From Micromussa lordhowensis (Eukaryota > Cnidaria > Anthozoa > Scleractinia > Lobophylliidae), in assembly GCA_964020085.1 (NCBI GenBank), contig OZ026597.1, forward strand, positions 472,401 through 536,400: DNA of 64,000 nt, read 5' to 3'. The translations under genes were made by a program, and so were the position numbers. Positions within the stretch are counted from its first letter, which is position 1. Every line of letters begins with the position of its first letter. Below the pieces are notes generated by a model. The model was given only the letters and a program-made list of their open reading frames with translations. It was not told the DNA's origin and ran no database searches. Below are positions 48,601-61,276 of this stretch, piece after piece.

Positions 48601-51600
48601 AAAGTTATGTTACACAACTTTTCCGGTGTAGAATTAGGTAGAGAATCGTACGAAGAAGCGTTTCTTGAAGGTACTTTTGCTTTAAATTCTGTCTATTTGC
48701 TTTCGAGATTTTTGCGAGTAACACAAAATGAAAATCTCCTTTAAGTACGGCTAAAGTCAGTGAAACCACTCAAGATGGCGTCCTCGACTACATTGCACTA
48801 TTGGAAATAAAAACTTGAAAACCTTTTACTAGCATCAAAAAGTATAATAATATGCTCCGCGTAGATCGGTAATCTGGCTGATTTTCTCTGGGAATTTTAA
48901 GTCCACCTGAATACAGGAAAGCACGAGACAAACAGAACTTCTTTTAAGACTCAATCAAGATTCGAACAATTATCTTCGTTACTCATTGTTCTTTGCAGTA
49001 AAAGGACTAAAGTACACAGTACTGACAAGAAATATTAGTACTCAATCGTTATTTTAACGGTTCTCGTTCTGACAACGTCGGCTAGATCTTATTTCAGAAC
49101 ACTGGCTTGCTCAATTTTTAAACAAGGTCACAAAGACATGGACTCAAAAAAGCCTGCGTTGTCGGCCATGTTCGCTTTTGTGAGACAGCTGAGCGTATTG
49201 ATTTAGGAAGAGAAATTGTGAAATCAAACTGGCTCGTGTTATCGTCCTCGCAGAGCTTAACGAAAGGTCATAGAACGGTAATATTTTAACTTGGATTATA
49301 AATGTTCCTTTCTCCTGCCAAATGGTTATCCGGCATTGTTGCTCAATTTTCAAGGAAGTTTACTACGCGAGGGGGTAGCTCTTAGACAAACCGGCAGATA
49401 TGACAAGTTAGCCACTACTTCGATTCATGATTTATAACCGATCAAAAATCAAACATAAAAAATGAAGCTGGTACGAAGGAGTAAGGCCTCTGAAAGCAAG
49501 TGACTCTCTCATACAGAAAGTGGCTCTTTGCTGCAGATTTCTTTTCTCTTTTTGCTATTTGATGACCTTTCTCGATAAAATCAAGTCTTCACTCAATTCC
49601 CATATCTTGAATAATTATTTTGTTATTTTGTCAAATTATGGCCATTTCCTTAAAATATAAATCTACGTGTAAGACAACTTATGAAAGAAAACGTAATTTA
49701 CGTTCCCCTAAAATCTGTCTTGTAATTTTGATTTCGCTGTTTTGATTCCCGCGAACTGATTGTCTTAAGTTATTGCAAATAAACGAGAACCTTTTTGTAC
49801 TGCAGCAGCATTGACAAAGATCTGCCAAAGAGATTTTCAGCTCACAGACAATAAAAACAAGTATTGAATAACCAGACAATAACTGCAATGAAAAGCAAAA
49901 ACTAGAAATTGCTGTTGATCTTCGGAAGGGGACGCTCACATTCCTCAATTTGATAAATGTAAAAGTAAAAACGTGAGCAAGGCATTTTGAGCGCAAAGTT
50001 GAAAGCAGCTCGAAGGTCATACAAGTAAGATTTCTGTTTTGGCCGGTGCTAGTGACAGGTAAAGTATAAAAGAAATTTAATTTACCAGTTGAATACAAGA
50101 TTAAGTTGAACTATACTGGACTGACGTGAGTCTGATCTATAGTGTTCTTGAAATGTACGTGTTGACAGCAAAAAGGCACTGAAATGGACCACCTGTTTGA
50201 GAAAGGGAAGCTGTCAATTGACACTAGTTTTCTGACGTTCCTTGCTTTAGAAGAAGTTATTTTTGTTCACGTCGTTGTGCCGGAGTGAGAGAGAACACAA
50301 TGGGAAACTGTTGTGAAACACAAGGAGTTGAAAAGAAGCTTTGGCCAGCGCAGAATCACAAGAAGAAAAAGCAGTGTCAGAAAAAAGGAGCCGAAGTTGT
50401 TTATTAAAGAGTCGTTCAGTTTGTAAGATTTTCTCGTTCTCTTCGCTTCGTGCAAGATTCACTGCTTGAATTGCTTTAACAATTAGACCTGAATTGAAAA
50501 GTGGCTTTTAAATAAATACCCTTGCGACAATAGCTAGGAATATGTTTGGAATACAGGCAATTGAAAAGTCTTTTCAACCCAATATAAAAGCACATTCATT
50601 GTATACTGTGTGGAGTATAACTAGGAAATGTGGAATAATCTCCGACTGGTGTTTACTCGGGCGAGAAATCACTTCATAAAAAGGCTATTAAATAGAGCAA
50701 TTCATTCAATTCTATCTATCTTGTAGATCCTTTGGAGTATTTTCAACTAAAATACGTTAAATAGAAAATCTTGTTACTTAACTAGAATACTGTTGCTAAA
50801 TGTCAACTCGACAAGGCTACCATAAGGCTAACAACACTGAACAATGTCTTTCTAAATTTTACCTGTGAAAAATTAAATGAACAGTGTTTCAGTTTTTGTG
50901 AGCACGTCAAAAAGAAAGACACAAAAGCTAAAGTGAATAAGAAGCCATGTCTCAAGCCGTTTCCCTATACAGGACAAGTCAAAAGCTCTGAAGAATAAAA
51001 TATTGTCTTGGGATCTCCTGGTCGAAGCACCACTTTTTGAAAATACTAATATGCGACACGAATTCTGTCCGAGCTCAACGTAACGAAACTTATCTGTTTT
51101 AACATGTTTGCCTCTATCACGGTCATCAAGCGGCGTAAAGCTAACATTCTGCTAAAGTATTAATGATAACTAGAACTGGAAATCCCTCTTCGGCATTTTA
51201 CGACATGGGCGGACTGCTACCTTTCAACCACAGAGCTGAAGCATTTGAATAACAAATACGGGAAAGAAATTTCACCAAGTTGTCGGCCATGGGTATCTAA
51301 ACATTCTTACTTTACCACAAACTTGCTAATATAAGATATTTTCAATTTCATTTTTTTCAGAGGTTATTTTGAAGGAATGAATTACTAATAAGAGCTTTTG
51401 CACATGGTTAACCCAGGGAGTGAAAAGTGCGGTCATTGTTTAGGTAGGCTAGGAGACACTCGATCGCGGGAATGATTGCTGATGTATTTTAATTAAAGGG
51501 GCGTTTTCGTCAGCAGGTCCCATTTACAATGTCATGGTTAAAATGAATTTTCTGAGCACAACGAAGACAAGACTGAACGGTTATTACGATCGAGCAGAGT

Positions 51601-54600
51601 TACTCATAATGTCGACTTGTGTTAAGACGTACCTCTCTTTACAGCGCTGTAAAAAAGTAATTGAACAACTGTTCTCCAACTAGCAGGTGTGTTACCTTGA
51701 CAAATACGAAGGGAGATTTCACTTGCCTTGAAATTACAATTGTTTCTCTAACAAACGACCACTTTGCCCTCTGGCGAAAAAAAAAATTGCAATAACCGTT
51801 GTATTGAAGTTCAATGAAATATCAAAAGATAACAATAACATTTTTCTGATATTTCACTGCTACCAGGGAAATAAATAAAGCAAACGAAACCCGATCGGAC
51901 GTAACCAACAGGCGGTTTGCCTAGTTGTCAAACGCTTTCTTCTCAGATCCGCCACTGAATGCAAATAAGAACTCTTAACCATCGAACTCGATTGACGTAC
52001 AAATATTTGGAAACAGAGTGGTCATCTAATATTTTAAAAGCAGAAGAAAAAGGCAACATTACAAAGCGACGTTTCGAAAATGTTTAAAGAAAAAACCCTC
52101 TATGTCAGGTTTGAATGTTGTCTGTCCGTTGACTGCAATGGATTTACCAGCGTTGTCGCTTTCACCAGGGAAAATACGTTTCGTGGACAGCCCAGGACAA
52201 TGGATAAATAAGCAATTGTTTCTCTGGTGAAGGCAGAACAAATTTTTCGCTTTTGGCGTCATAACAGCTGCTCAAAAATGCATTCTACCTGTTCTCAGGA
52301 AACGCAGTGACAGTCAAAAAAGCTTGTACAGGGTACGAACTTTTCAACGGCTAGCAACTCCGTGAGTTAAAAAAAAATGATAATTACCGAGGAAGAAATC
52401 TATCATTTAGGGAGAAAAAAATGAGGTGAGGTACAAAAGCTATCCGAAGTTCTCTTAACGTGCACTTACAACGTCAGCTATTAGTTAAGCGAACTGTTTT
52501 TTCCCCGCAGCAAACCTTGTATTTACAGTCGAAAAAAGCATACTGGATAATGTCTGTAGATGAGTAAACTGAATTTAGGGCTTTACGGAACAACAGTTTA
52601 TTATACTGTAGTTGCAAAATAAAAAATAGTTATATAGATATGTTCTTCTTACCAAGGGCGTGAGAAGAAAGAACTCCGATTTCGAACTTATTTCAGTCAC
52701 TGAGTGAATCTTAGTGAAGTTTAAGGTTACTGAAGTAATTTTTATATATGAGCTAAGTACAAAAGTAAGAGGCAAGCCGTAAAACCTCTGCAAATTTTGT
52801 CATTAAAAGGAAGCACGTTTTTCGCTAAGGTTTCATATTACCCCTAAGAGTCTTCAGGCGGGAGATGAGAAGTTGGAATGAATTTTTCAGTGTTGTAATA
52901 TCGACACTTATGAGTTGGTAACGTAATTGGCTAACGCAGATTGCACCAGAATTTTGCCCAATTGATTTAATTTTGGCAACCCATTTTCCACGTGCGAGAC
53001 GAACTCTTAAGATTCAAGAGTCTTTGAAAGAACTGCAAAGAGTATTGGATAAGAGCCAAAAAAGCGGGGAATAGCTACTCTACAAGAAGAGTTTCTTACC
53101 TTCAGCTGTGCCGTGGAAGGTGCGTGCGAAGGTTTCCTTAAAACGTTAGTTGAGTGGCTTAAAATGGTTTTCTAACAAACGTGGACCGTTTTGACCTGGA
53201 GTTCGTGCTTCACCGTGCTGCAGGGGAAGTGGGAAATCGTGCTAGGGAGATAAGTATCTGATTTTAATATAACATGTGACATGTGCCATTCATAAATCAT
53301 TAAGAAACCCACTTTTAAAAGAGCGCGCGTTGTAAAGCCTTTTTAAAAACTAAAGTTGGCGGTTTCTTCAAAAGAACTTCTGAACTGGAAATTTCTCGTT
53401 TGGGCGTTTGGCCTCAATGATTTACATCTTGAACACAAGAACATCGAAAAGCGGAAAAACTGCCCGCGTATTCCTGAGTTCATTTGCAGTTCTCCAAATG
53501 CGGCTAAAATGGCCCCAAACTGTCTAAGTCAACATAGCTGCCCAAATTAGCAGCTGACAAAGCAACAGCAGCATTAGAACTTTTAAGCAAAACAAAAGCC
53601 TGCTTTCCCAAACAATAAAGACTAGACACATTTGGCTAGTCCCTGTCACACAGAAAAGTCAACTTTCTCTTTAAAACTTATCGGATGTGTGTTTTTCTTT
53701 TATGTTTCAACAAGGAACAACTTGAAATTTCAAGAAGGCTTGCCAATGAAATAGACTGCCATTTAGATTTTAGCAGAGACTAAAAGGCAGTCGATACGAC
53801 AGACACAAGGCCGAACCCAAAAAGCCTATTTGCGTTGTCTTTGAACTCCGCGTGTAAAATTCGTGTATGCATAAACATATCGTGGCAGTGTACCAAAAAA
53901 GCTGTGAACAGGAAATTCTCGGCAAACTGTAAATACAGTTTGCAGGGTCGAGGTGTAAAGACCACGCGGTCTATTGTTGAGTTCCTTTTGTCCAAAAACA
54001 CAAACACAATGGCGGCCTGCTAACTGTAACTACACGCTTCTTTCACGTTTTAGATTACTCTTTAATTTTGTTATGAAAACAAAACGCGCTCTTCTTGTCG
54101 TGAACAAATATCTCATTCAGCGGGCACAAAAGGAAATTACACTTTCTAAAGCCGGTTATTTTGCTTCGATTAGTGAGCTAATTTCGCAGGAATTGTGAAG
54201 TACCTTTACTGTGGGCTGTGACTCTTCGGGCATTGCACTGATCTGAGGTACGTTACGAGAACACCGTTTCAAGATCGTTGTCAAAACTTTGGTACTTTTA
54301 AAAATGGGAACTTTACAGCTGATGTCAACAAAGATTAATTCGTTTTCCTTTCATAAAATGCCCTGACTTTTGAAGATAAACTTTCCGATTTACTTTACTC
54401 TTCGTAATGGCTTCCTACAGGCGTATTACGTTTCTCTGTTTCTATTTTAAATGATGGCATTGTTTTTTCCTCTTTCCCTGTCCATCCTAAGTGGACAAGT
54501 GTGAGGGAAAAAATTCTCGATCAGTTTCTTGCTATGAAAACAAATAACAAAGATCTCGTCTTAACAATATGGTTGACCTAGAATGGCTTCGTCCCAAGCC

Positions 54601-55980
54601 AATGAAATTCCTTGCACGACATCAAATGAGTTTCAAAGTTTGCACAACGCAACTTTATTAATCGGACATTTCCACTTTACAAACACAATCCAAGGCTCTG
54701 CACGAATCAATGCAAGCATTAAAAAGGGACATCTGAGTACACACTGTGATTCACCTTGTTTTCTATTTTGTTCAAAACAGTGCAACTTGTATATATCTGA
54801 AGTGTACGATGTCGGGGGAAAACAAATATAAGTAAAGTCACATTGTCCAACTACAGAATAATCTGAATGGATTAAGCAACATTGAAAACGTTGCTAAAAG
54901 AGATTTTAATTATGTACGTGTAATTTATTTTTAGAAATGCTAGCAATACTGTAAATAAGCCCAGTGTGGAGAAATTGCACGATGTCTAAAAACATATATC
55001 ATATACATGTATATATAACAAACGTCGAGGTAGCTCGCGCGCCAATCGCAGACAAAACTCGAGCAATATTGTCTTGTTGGCAAACTGAGCAATCAACTTA
55101 TTGCTACTAGGCGACACCGATTGAGTTCGTCGCTTTTGACGACCAAGAAACTAATTATGACCACGATGAAAAACTATAAGCAAGATAAAAGAAAAACAAA
55201 GCAAATACATGAGTATTGAGTTGACAAAGGAAAGAGAAACACAATCTACACGTCAAACATTTCACAAAATCTGGGATTAACACAAGTATTCAAAAAGTAG
55301 TCCTTATTTATCAGCGAAATGGCCTCAAAATTAGAAAAGATTACCAAGGGAGATAAGCTGCGATGAAGAGCAATATCAATCCATTTAAGTTAATCCGTAG
55401 AAACCGATCGACAAGGTCAACAAAAGATCGACAAAGATTGCAAATTTATTCAGTTTGCCATATATAGTGCTATGGCAGCATGGAAGCCATTCATATCAAA
55501 AGCCTGAGATACTTTTAAGGAAAGATATGATTGTAGAACAAATTCAACGAACAAAATCAGAGACATAAATACCACATATGTATAATGCTGCTTAAGTAGA
55601 TGATGTATTTGCAATAGGTCCATCAAAACCGATTGTAAATAGCGTTTTCTTTCCATGAAACAACAAATTGAGGTTTAAGATGGAGTTTTCTTTTCTTAAG
55701 CTTCAGTTCGTGTCTCTCTGATCTTTACTTGTAGTTGAAAAAGCAAAATCGAAATAACGGAAATACCTGATAATAATAATAATAACAAGGTAAAAACCCA
55801 GCAATTTATTATTTAGGTGGCTTAAGGCTTTCACACAAATGTTCTTTTGTCTACTCCAGCACTGAAATTGGGAAGATGCTTAGCATAGCAACCTAGGTAC
55901 GATTACCTTGCAATGAAACGGAGGGAAAAGTGTGGAAAGGACGGGTTGAGAAGAGAGATAATACTACAGTAGAGTATCAC
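42660..55980. other. Gene-free stretch
   Basis: AT-rich sequence with only short ORFs lacking motifs. The longest, 139 codons on the minus strand at 49679-50098, has no recognisable domain and atypical composition. The homopolymer pair at 43384-43404 and a CpG-rich patch around 55020-55140 are the only local departures noted. Confidence 0.45.
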
Positions 55981-56039
55981 ATGGCGAATTCATTCTTGAT
56001 ACAGCTACAGCTTGAGGTGTTACGACGAGGAGATGACAC

Positions 56040-56555
56040 GTGTGTAAGCTAGTAAGGGGTTTCGATAGACAAACATACGACGTTTACAAGAAGGCGAGAA
56101 TGTCTGGAACTGTCACAAATTTACTCAATGATTTGGATTGGCCCCCTTTACAAGTCCGGAGGAAAATTGCTCGCCTCACCCTTTTTGATAAGGCTATCCA
56201 AGGTGAATCAGCGATAGAACTCCCAAGCTATATTAAAGGATGCAATCGCCAACTAAGATCTACTCACCATAATAGATTCACTGAATTGCGACCAAGAACG
56301 GAGGCCTACAGAAACTCCTTTTATTGCAGGACAATAAAGGAATGGAACTCATTGCCTAACAATGTTTTAGATATAGAAAAAACTTCATTATTTCAGAAAG
56401 CGCTCAGACTAGACTAGATTATGTTAGAGTAATTAATTTATATTTCTATTTTATTTTATTTCTTTTCTTTTATTTCATTTTATTTTAACGTCTTGCGGTG
56501 ATGGGTACCCCCATTGTAGGAGTTAAAATTCATGTAGATGCAGATGTAGATATCC
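56040..56555 (+). mobile_element. 3' end of a non-LTR retrotransposon (CR1-like), 5'-truncated
   Basis: The plus strand encodes the C-terminal region typical of CR1/jockey-type reverse transcriptases. The signs are SVTNLL-like text (GTVTNLLNDLDWPPLQVRRK), ARLTLFDKAI, and FYCRTIKEWNSLPNNV near the end. The frame is open from 56040 to a stop at 56415-56417. The reverse-transcriptase core is absent. The 3' tail contains GGGTACCCCCATTGTAGG and ends in imperfect GATGTA-type hexamers (about 56533-56552), the kind of short-repeat tail seen on CR1-like elements. It is a different family from the copy at 1.6-3.1 kb. Confidence 0.85.
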
Positions 56556-56667
56556 TTAAAACGAACAGCAATTTGAATTGAACAATCGCTTTACATTAGA
56601 ACAAACTGAGTTATTATTAAAAGCCATTTCTCTGCATATCAGAGGAAGCAGGGGTTTAGACTGAGTA

Positions 56668-56836
56668 CAGTGAAACCTCGATTTAACGAACTTCTCGGTA
56701 CTGATAACGAACGATATTCTTCGCTCCATCCCCAGTAGTAGTTGTAAAATATATGGAACCCTGATTTAACGAGACCTCGTTATAACGAAAGTATTTTGTC
56801 AATTCTTTGGCCCTTCGTTATATCGAGGTTCCACTA
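56668..56836. mobile_element. Pogo/Tigger-like MITE, 169 bp
   Basis: Terminal inverted repeats of about 24 bp begin CAGTGAAACCTCGATTTAAC (56668) and end GTTATATCGAGGTTCCACTA (56836). The consensus CAGTGGAACCTCGATATAACGAA belongs to pogo/Tigger elements of the Tc1/mariner superfamily. A TA sits directly left of the element, matching a TA target site; the right copy is decayed. There is no transposase. An internal CGAGACCTCGTTATAACGAA stretch repeats the terminal motif. Confidence 0.85.
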
Positions 56837-57366
56837 CATAACAAAAAGTTAAAGGAAATTTTAAATGTAGATGCAAGCTTATTTAAAATCTGTACTTCAT
56901 CTTATTCTAAGACACAAGCTTGGTGCCTTCTTTTACACGATTTAACTCAAATTTCAATGAGTTTGCTTTGCCTTTCGGATTTTGCCAAAAATAATTACTC
57001 TAGGAAGTAGTATTGAGACAGAAATGTCTGCTCTAAACGTAGTACACTCCAGCTTCTGTTTTGCGTGTTGTGTTAAGCTTGGCCGCTTTTCCGGCGGCCA
57101 TAGAGATAAAAACCATCGAGCGTTTGTCTTTTGAGACTGAAGTTTTATTTTTATGCAAATAATTCCTCAGTACTGTTCAAGACCAGTGATGTGCTTATAT
57201 ATATGTCCAAGCTTTTGTCACTTATGTTTTTTGTAAAGAATTATTTTTGTACAGTCCACTCAAAGAACTCACAAAGATGTGCACTGGTCTTTTTTCTTCT
57301 ATCGGACGTTCTACAGTGAAATGTAACAATGGCAGACTCTTAACCGTTATACTTGTGTGATGTTTA

Positions 57367-57552
57367 TCATCTCCCTTCCTCTCTACCTGGCACCGAAAAA
57401 AGAAAGGAAAAGAATAATGTTAATATCTGACTACCCAGCAGCTGAGGACAGCTGTTTCGTTCTCCTTGAGTCTCGTCATCTTGGTGTTGTTGTTGCTCGG
57501 ACGGCTTCTCTTCAAAGGTAAAGTTCAATGGACGTAGATCTGTAGACCACAT
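57367..57552 (-). other. Exon-like ORF, unrecognised
   Basis: The 61-codon minus-strand frame contains FEEKPSEQQQHQDDETQGER, a hydrophilic Gln-rich stretch. A possible acceptor (TGGTCTACAG near 57540) and donor (CTGCTGG|GTAGTC near 57433) would isolate about 105 bp of coding-like sequence. Base composition is more balanced than the flanks. Evidence is weak and no family is recognised. Confidence 0.2.
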
Positions 57553-57917
57553 TTTACATATTGTAAACTCGACTTCTTTAGTAATTCAGGAAGTAAAGAC
57601 TTACTTTAATCAGCCTAGCCCTAAAATAGTAGAAAAATATTGACGAAACAATGGCCCTCCTACTTTATATACGGTATGACAAGAAAACTATCTCTATGTA
57701 CATTTTTATTTTATTTCTTGAAAAAGGTTTGAAGACTAACAAAAATTTTACAAAAGAAATCCAGAGTTCAGACTTCGATGAGAAAAGGTGCGGTTTAAAA
57801 TACCAGAAAATACAAAATACAAAGTACAGGAAAAACAGGAAAAACAAGAAATGTGAATAGATATTTAAATTACATTATAAAATGATTTATAGGCTGCTGT
57901 TCTCGGGAAGTGCTTTT

Positions 57918-58109
57918 TCAAAGTGAGTTTCTTAAATCATAACGTGAGCCTATTTTCTGTTTAGAGAAAGGTAATTTGTTCCAAACATGACAAGCAGTCA
58001 TAGTAAAAGTTCTTTTCACTGCTTGTGGTTCGACAACTGAACAAATTGTATTATAGTTAGTGTACCTAGGATATCGTGACCAGTCGTGACAGAAATCGTA
58101 AGGAAACAT
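57918..58109 (-). pseudogene. Possible retroelement reverse-transcriptase C-terminal remnant
   Basis: The peptide has VKRTFTMTACHVWNKLPFSK. This fits the arrangement of the R-x-F-x(5-7)-x-WN-x-LP motif seen near the C-terminus of CR1/jockey reverse transcriptases (compare KEWNSLP in the copy at 56 kb). Nothing else of the element is recognisable. Classification is tentative. Confidence 0.35.
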
Positions 58110-58487
58110 TTAAGATAGGTAAGGATACGCGCATGTAAACAATTGAATAATGCTTCTTAACTGCGTGGACATCATTCACTGAATAAAAGAGCGTCTGTTA
58201 CATGTAGGATGCTATGCGTCTTTTCCTTCGACTATCGCATGTTCATTTGAATTTTAATGGATTTTCATGGTTTAAACATGAAGGCAGTAAAAGTGTTACT
58301 TTTTAGAGAAACATTAAAGGCTCGTTCTCTCAGAGTGAACTAAAATAGCCCTTTTTGAATGTGAGTGCAAAATTCTTTGCATGCCTCGCAAAAAGTACAC
58401 CGATTTTGATGAAAAGTTTCTGGTCAAATATTTGGTTAGAATAAATCAAAATAATATAACTAAGAATACAAAAACCTAGAACAACTT

Positions 58488-58960
58488 ACTAGTTGTAATT
58501 TTTGCCTAGCCGCTCTTACTAAGTGTTCAGGTCTTCGCAATTAAGTTTCAAGCCCCTAGAACTCAAAATAACGTATGATGCCTATGTAGGTCAAAATTAA
58601 TGTCTTCGTATCAGACCTTGCTCTGATGCAAAGACAAGGTCTTTACATTCAGTTTAAACTATTTACTTTTAAACTTCTAGAACAAAAAAGAACCACTCCT
58701 TTGTTCAGAATCAACGTGTCCGCAGCACAGCGTTAGCCCGTCTAAATCCAAAACGACCTCTGTTTGCTGACGAGGAACACAAAAACATAGACCAACTGGC
58801 TTGTCGTAATTTTTACCGAGCCGGCCGCTTTAACTAAAAGGCAAGGTCTCTGCAATTTAGTTTCAAGCTACTATAACTCAACAATCACCTCTGCGTTATT
58901 CAGAATCAAGCTTGTAGGCTCGCAGCTCAGTATCAGCCCGTCTAAGTCCAAAACGACCTC
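58488..58960. repeat. Diverged duplicated repeat block
   Basis: Two text blocks each occur twice in the same orientation. GTAATTTTTGCC...TTTCAAGCCCCTAGAACTCAA (58488-58566) returns at 58800-58884. CAGAATCAACGTG...CCAAAACGACCTC (58707-58761) returns at about 58900-58960. The two spacings differ (about 314 and 196 bp), so the intervening sequence was inserted or deleted in one copy. The family is unidentified. Confidence 0.7.
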
Positions 58961-59103
58961 AATCTTACTGACTAAGTATACACAAGAGATTATCAAAGTA
59001 AGAGTGTGAATTCCTCATATAGGTCCTTTACCCAAGGTAATCCCTCTCAAGTTATTTTTAGACATGGTACCCAGTGTTCCCGCGAATGCTACTCGCGCGA
59101 TGA

Positions 59104-59331
59104 TTGGATGCTTTCGTGGAGGAGACGATGAACGAGACGTGGAAACAACAAAACGATGACGGACCGCGCGTCCTCGTAATGAGTCAAATAACCGGAGGAA
59201 AAAGAGCCCAAATTTGTTTTGTGGAGGTAGTTCTAGCGAGCACGACGAATTTTCCGAAGGTTAAAGTTAAAGTTACTTCGACGCAGGCAGAAATAAGCTT
59301 CAAAAAAAATTCTTGTTTTGCCTTTCGTTAG
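59104..59331 (+). other. GC-richer ORF, unrecognised
   Basis: A 75-codon frame lies in a CpG-rich island-like patch that starts near CCCGCGAATGCTACTCGCGC (59078). The peptide contains GPRVLVMSQITGGKRAQICF and a Lys/Val-rich segment. It could be a first exon, part of a repeat, or chance. No partner exon is recognised. Confidence 0.2.
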
Positions 59332-59503
59332 ATCGTACTGGCCAAGAGAAAGTCACTGAGAAAGTCACCGCGATTGTCGCTTGCACTGCAAAATCTCCGT
59401 GCAAAGTTTTCAAATGTTTCGACAGTTTACCGACGTTTGTAACAATGAAAGTAACAGACAGAAAAAAAGAATGAATATAATTATTTGAACTGCAAAGAAA
59501 GAT

Positions 59504-59669
59504 GTGAAGACATCAATGATCATCGCAGTTATATGCACAACTTAAGCAGCTGTATAATTAAAATCTGAAAACAAAAAAACAAAATCAGGCTTAAACGGGA
59601 TTTGAACCTGTTTAATTTCACAGCTGCTTAAGTTGTGTATATAACTGCGATGACCACTGATATCTTCAG
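59504..59669. mobile_element. Palindromic element with 50-bp arms enclosing a tRNA-like B box
   Basis: The left arm 59504-59553 and right arm 59620-59669 are near-perfect complements (core CGCAGTTATATGCACAACTT). Between them, on the minus strand, GGTTCAAATCC (59608-59598) is a canonical RNA polymerase III B box, followed on that strand by CGTTTAAGCCTG. No A box is found at normal spacing. The unit looks like a foldback or MITE that has captured, or derives from, part of a tRNA-derived SINE. Confidence 0.75.
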
Positions 59670-60845
59670 AAACACAGAATTTAGCAATGACAAAAGTTCG
59701 CTTCGTTTGGAGCTCAAAGAGCATTTCAAAGACGGAGGATTACATTTTTGAAAGAAGATTTTATATACTTAAATGAATTTGCGATACCTGCACTTGACGA
59801 TTGACCACCGAAAGAAAAATTCGGAGAAGTCCTTCCTTTCTTAAATGCGTCTTTTCAACTGTGAAGGGGAACAGTGGTATTTCTGTGTTTAAATCTGCCC
59901 TTTAACTGCTGCTGTGTCTAAATCGTCGCTTACTACTACCTGCTAAGGTTATAACAGTCTATTTAGAGTTAAAATTAGTGGCTTCAGGTACCGCTAGGAA
60001 TACTCTGATATGCAGTGGATGTTCTTACAGGACTCTCGGTGATTGTTAAATTAGTTTCCCAACGAAACAGATCTCTCATATATTTAATACCAAACTACGC
60101 AATTTTTAATGGCATCTTGTAGACAGGCATTTTCCCAACTGATCATGATTTTAGTACTGGTTGTAAGTAATCAAAGCCAAACAGGATTTTACTTTAATTA
60201 AAACCCCAGCACTTAAATTTCATGAAGTACATTAAACTGGATGCAGCTTTTTGCTTGCAATTTCCATAAATTATCAACACTGTTGTGTTGGTATATTTTC
60301 CCTTCTTCTAATAACAACTGTATACAAAGTTTGGTAATGAATTATCCCTATTTTAGAAACTATAACATATTTACCATAGCTAAGAATTTTTCTTGTGAAA
60401 CATTATTTCAGAAGTGTAGCAGCTCTCGTAAGCTGCTATTGTTTGGTCATTGTAGCAGCTGTTATTGTTTTAGGGCTAGGGGCATTGTTTCTGTTGTTTG
60501 TTGTATTGTTCACTCTAAGGGTATCGAGCCACTCATGTGAGACCTTACGACAGCTGCTACATCACCCCATTATTTTACACTTAGAAATATGCTGTTGGGC
60601 ATGCAGTTCCCTGCAATATAAAAAAAAACAACCAAATGCCTACTAAAATTAATTGACTAATTAGTTATATGACAGTTAATATTATTTCATTGTGATTGGC
60701 TGAGGGCAGGCATATTTAAAGTTAATTTCTAATTTGCACTGCAGTTTAAATCATACAAGAGCCTTTGCAGTCAGTTCTCCGACACACAATAAATGAGTAA
60801 TCTTATGAAAGCTTGGACCAAATAATGATTTACATTCCTCCTAGA

Positions 60846-61010
60846 AGCAGTTTGGCCAAGTGGTTATAGTTGCAGGACTATAAATCACAGGTTCAAGTCC
60901 AACTCTGCCCACTAGCTGGTTCAGTTGTTGTCAGTAGTTCCGAGTTCAACAGCCAACTGGTCTGTCTCCTGCCAGTTGGGAATTTAACCAATTTTGTCAC
61001 GTTTTTTACA
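60846..61010 (+). mobile_element. tRNA-derived SINE
   Basis: A Pol III A box TGGCCAAGTGG (60853-60863) and B box GGTTCAAGTCC (60890-60900) are spaced as in a tRNA. The acceptor and T stems do not pair, so this is not a working tRNA. The body has CCCACTAGCTGGTTCAG and a small hairpin, CCAACTGG...CCAGTTGG (60953-60979). I recall the same body text from many anthozoan repeats. The 3' end is uncertain. Confidence 0.75.
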
Positions 61011-61276
61011 ATATTTGTCAGTCACTCGTCGTGTTTGTTTATATCTATTGAGGGAGTGGATATTTTATTTTATATGAATCAGAAAATTAGTTCAGTGTGA
61101 TTGGCTGAAAGCAGGCAAATTGATCATTTAATCCGCAATGTGGTGAAAAAAATACAGGCCATTCAAAACTTTCTCTAAGTAATTGTATGTAAGCTGGAGC
61201 ACTTAAAGAATTACTCCAACTTTTGAGCCAAAGTTTATAGTTTTCTTACGTGGGACTACGAGCTTGTTGGTGCCTC

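Noticed and set aside
49679..50098. 139-codon minus-strand ORF as a gene
   Set aside because: It has no domain or motif and its composition matches AT-rich background. A chance ORF is likely.
60846..60912. Functional tRNA gene
   Set aside because: A and B boxes are good, but the acceptor and T stems do not pair and the flanking text is a SINE body.
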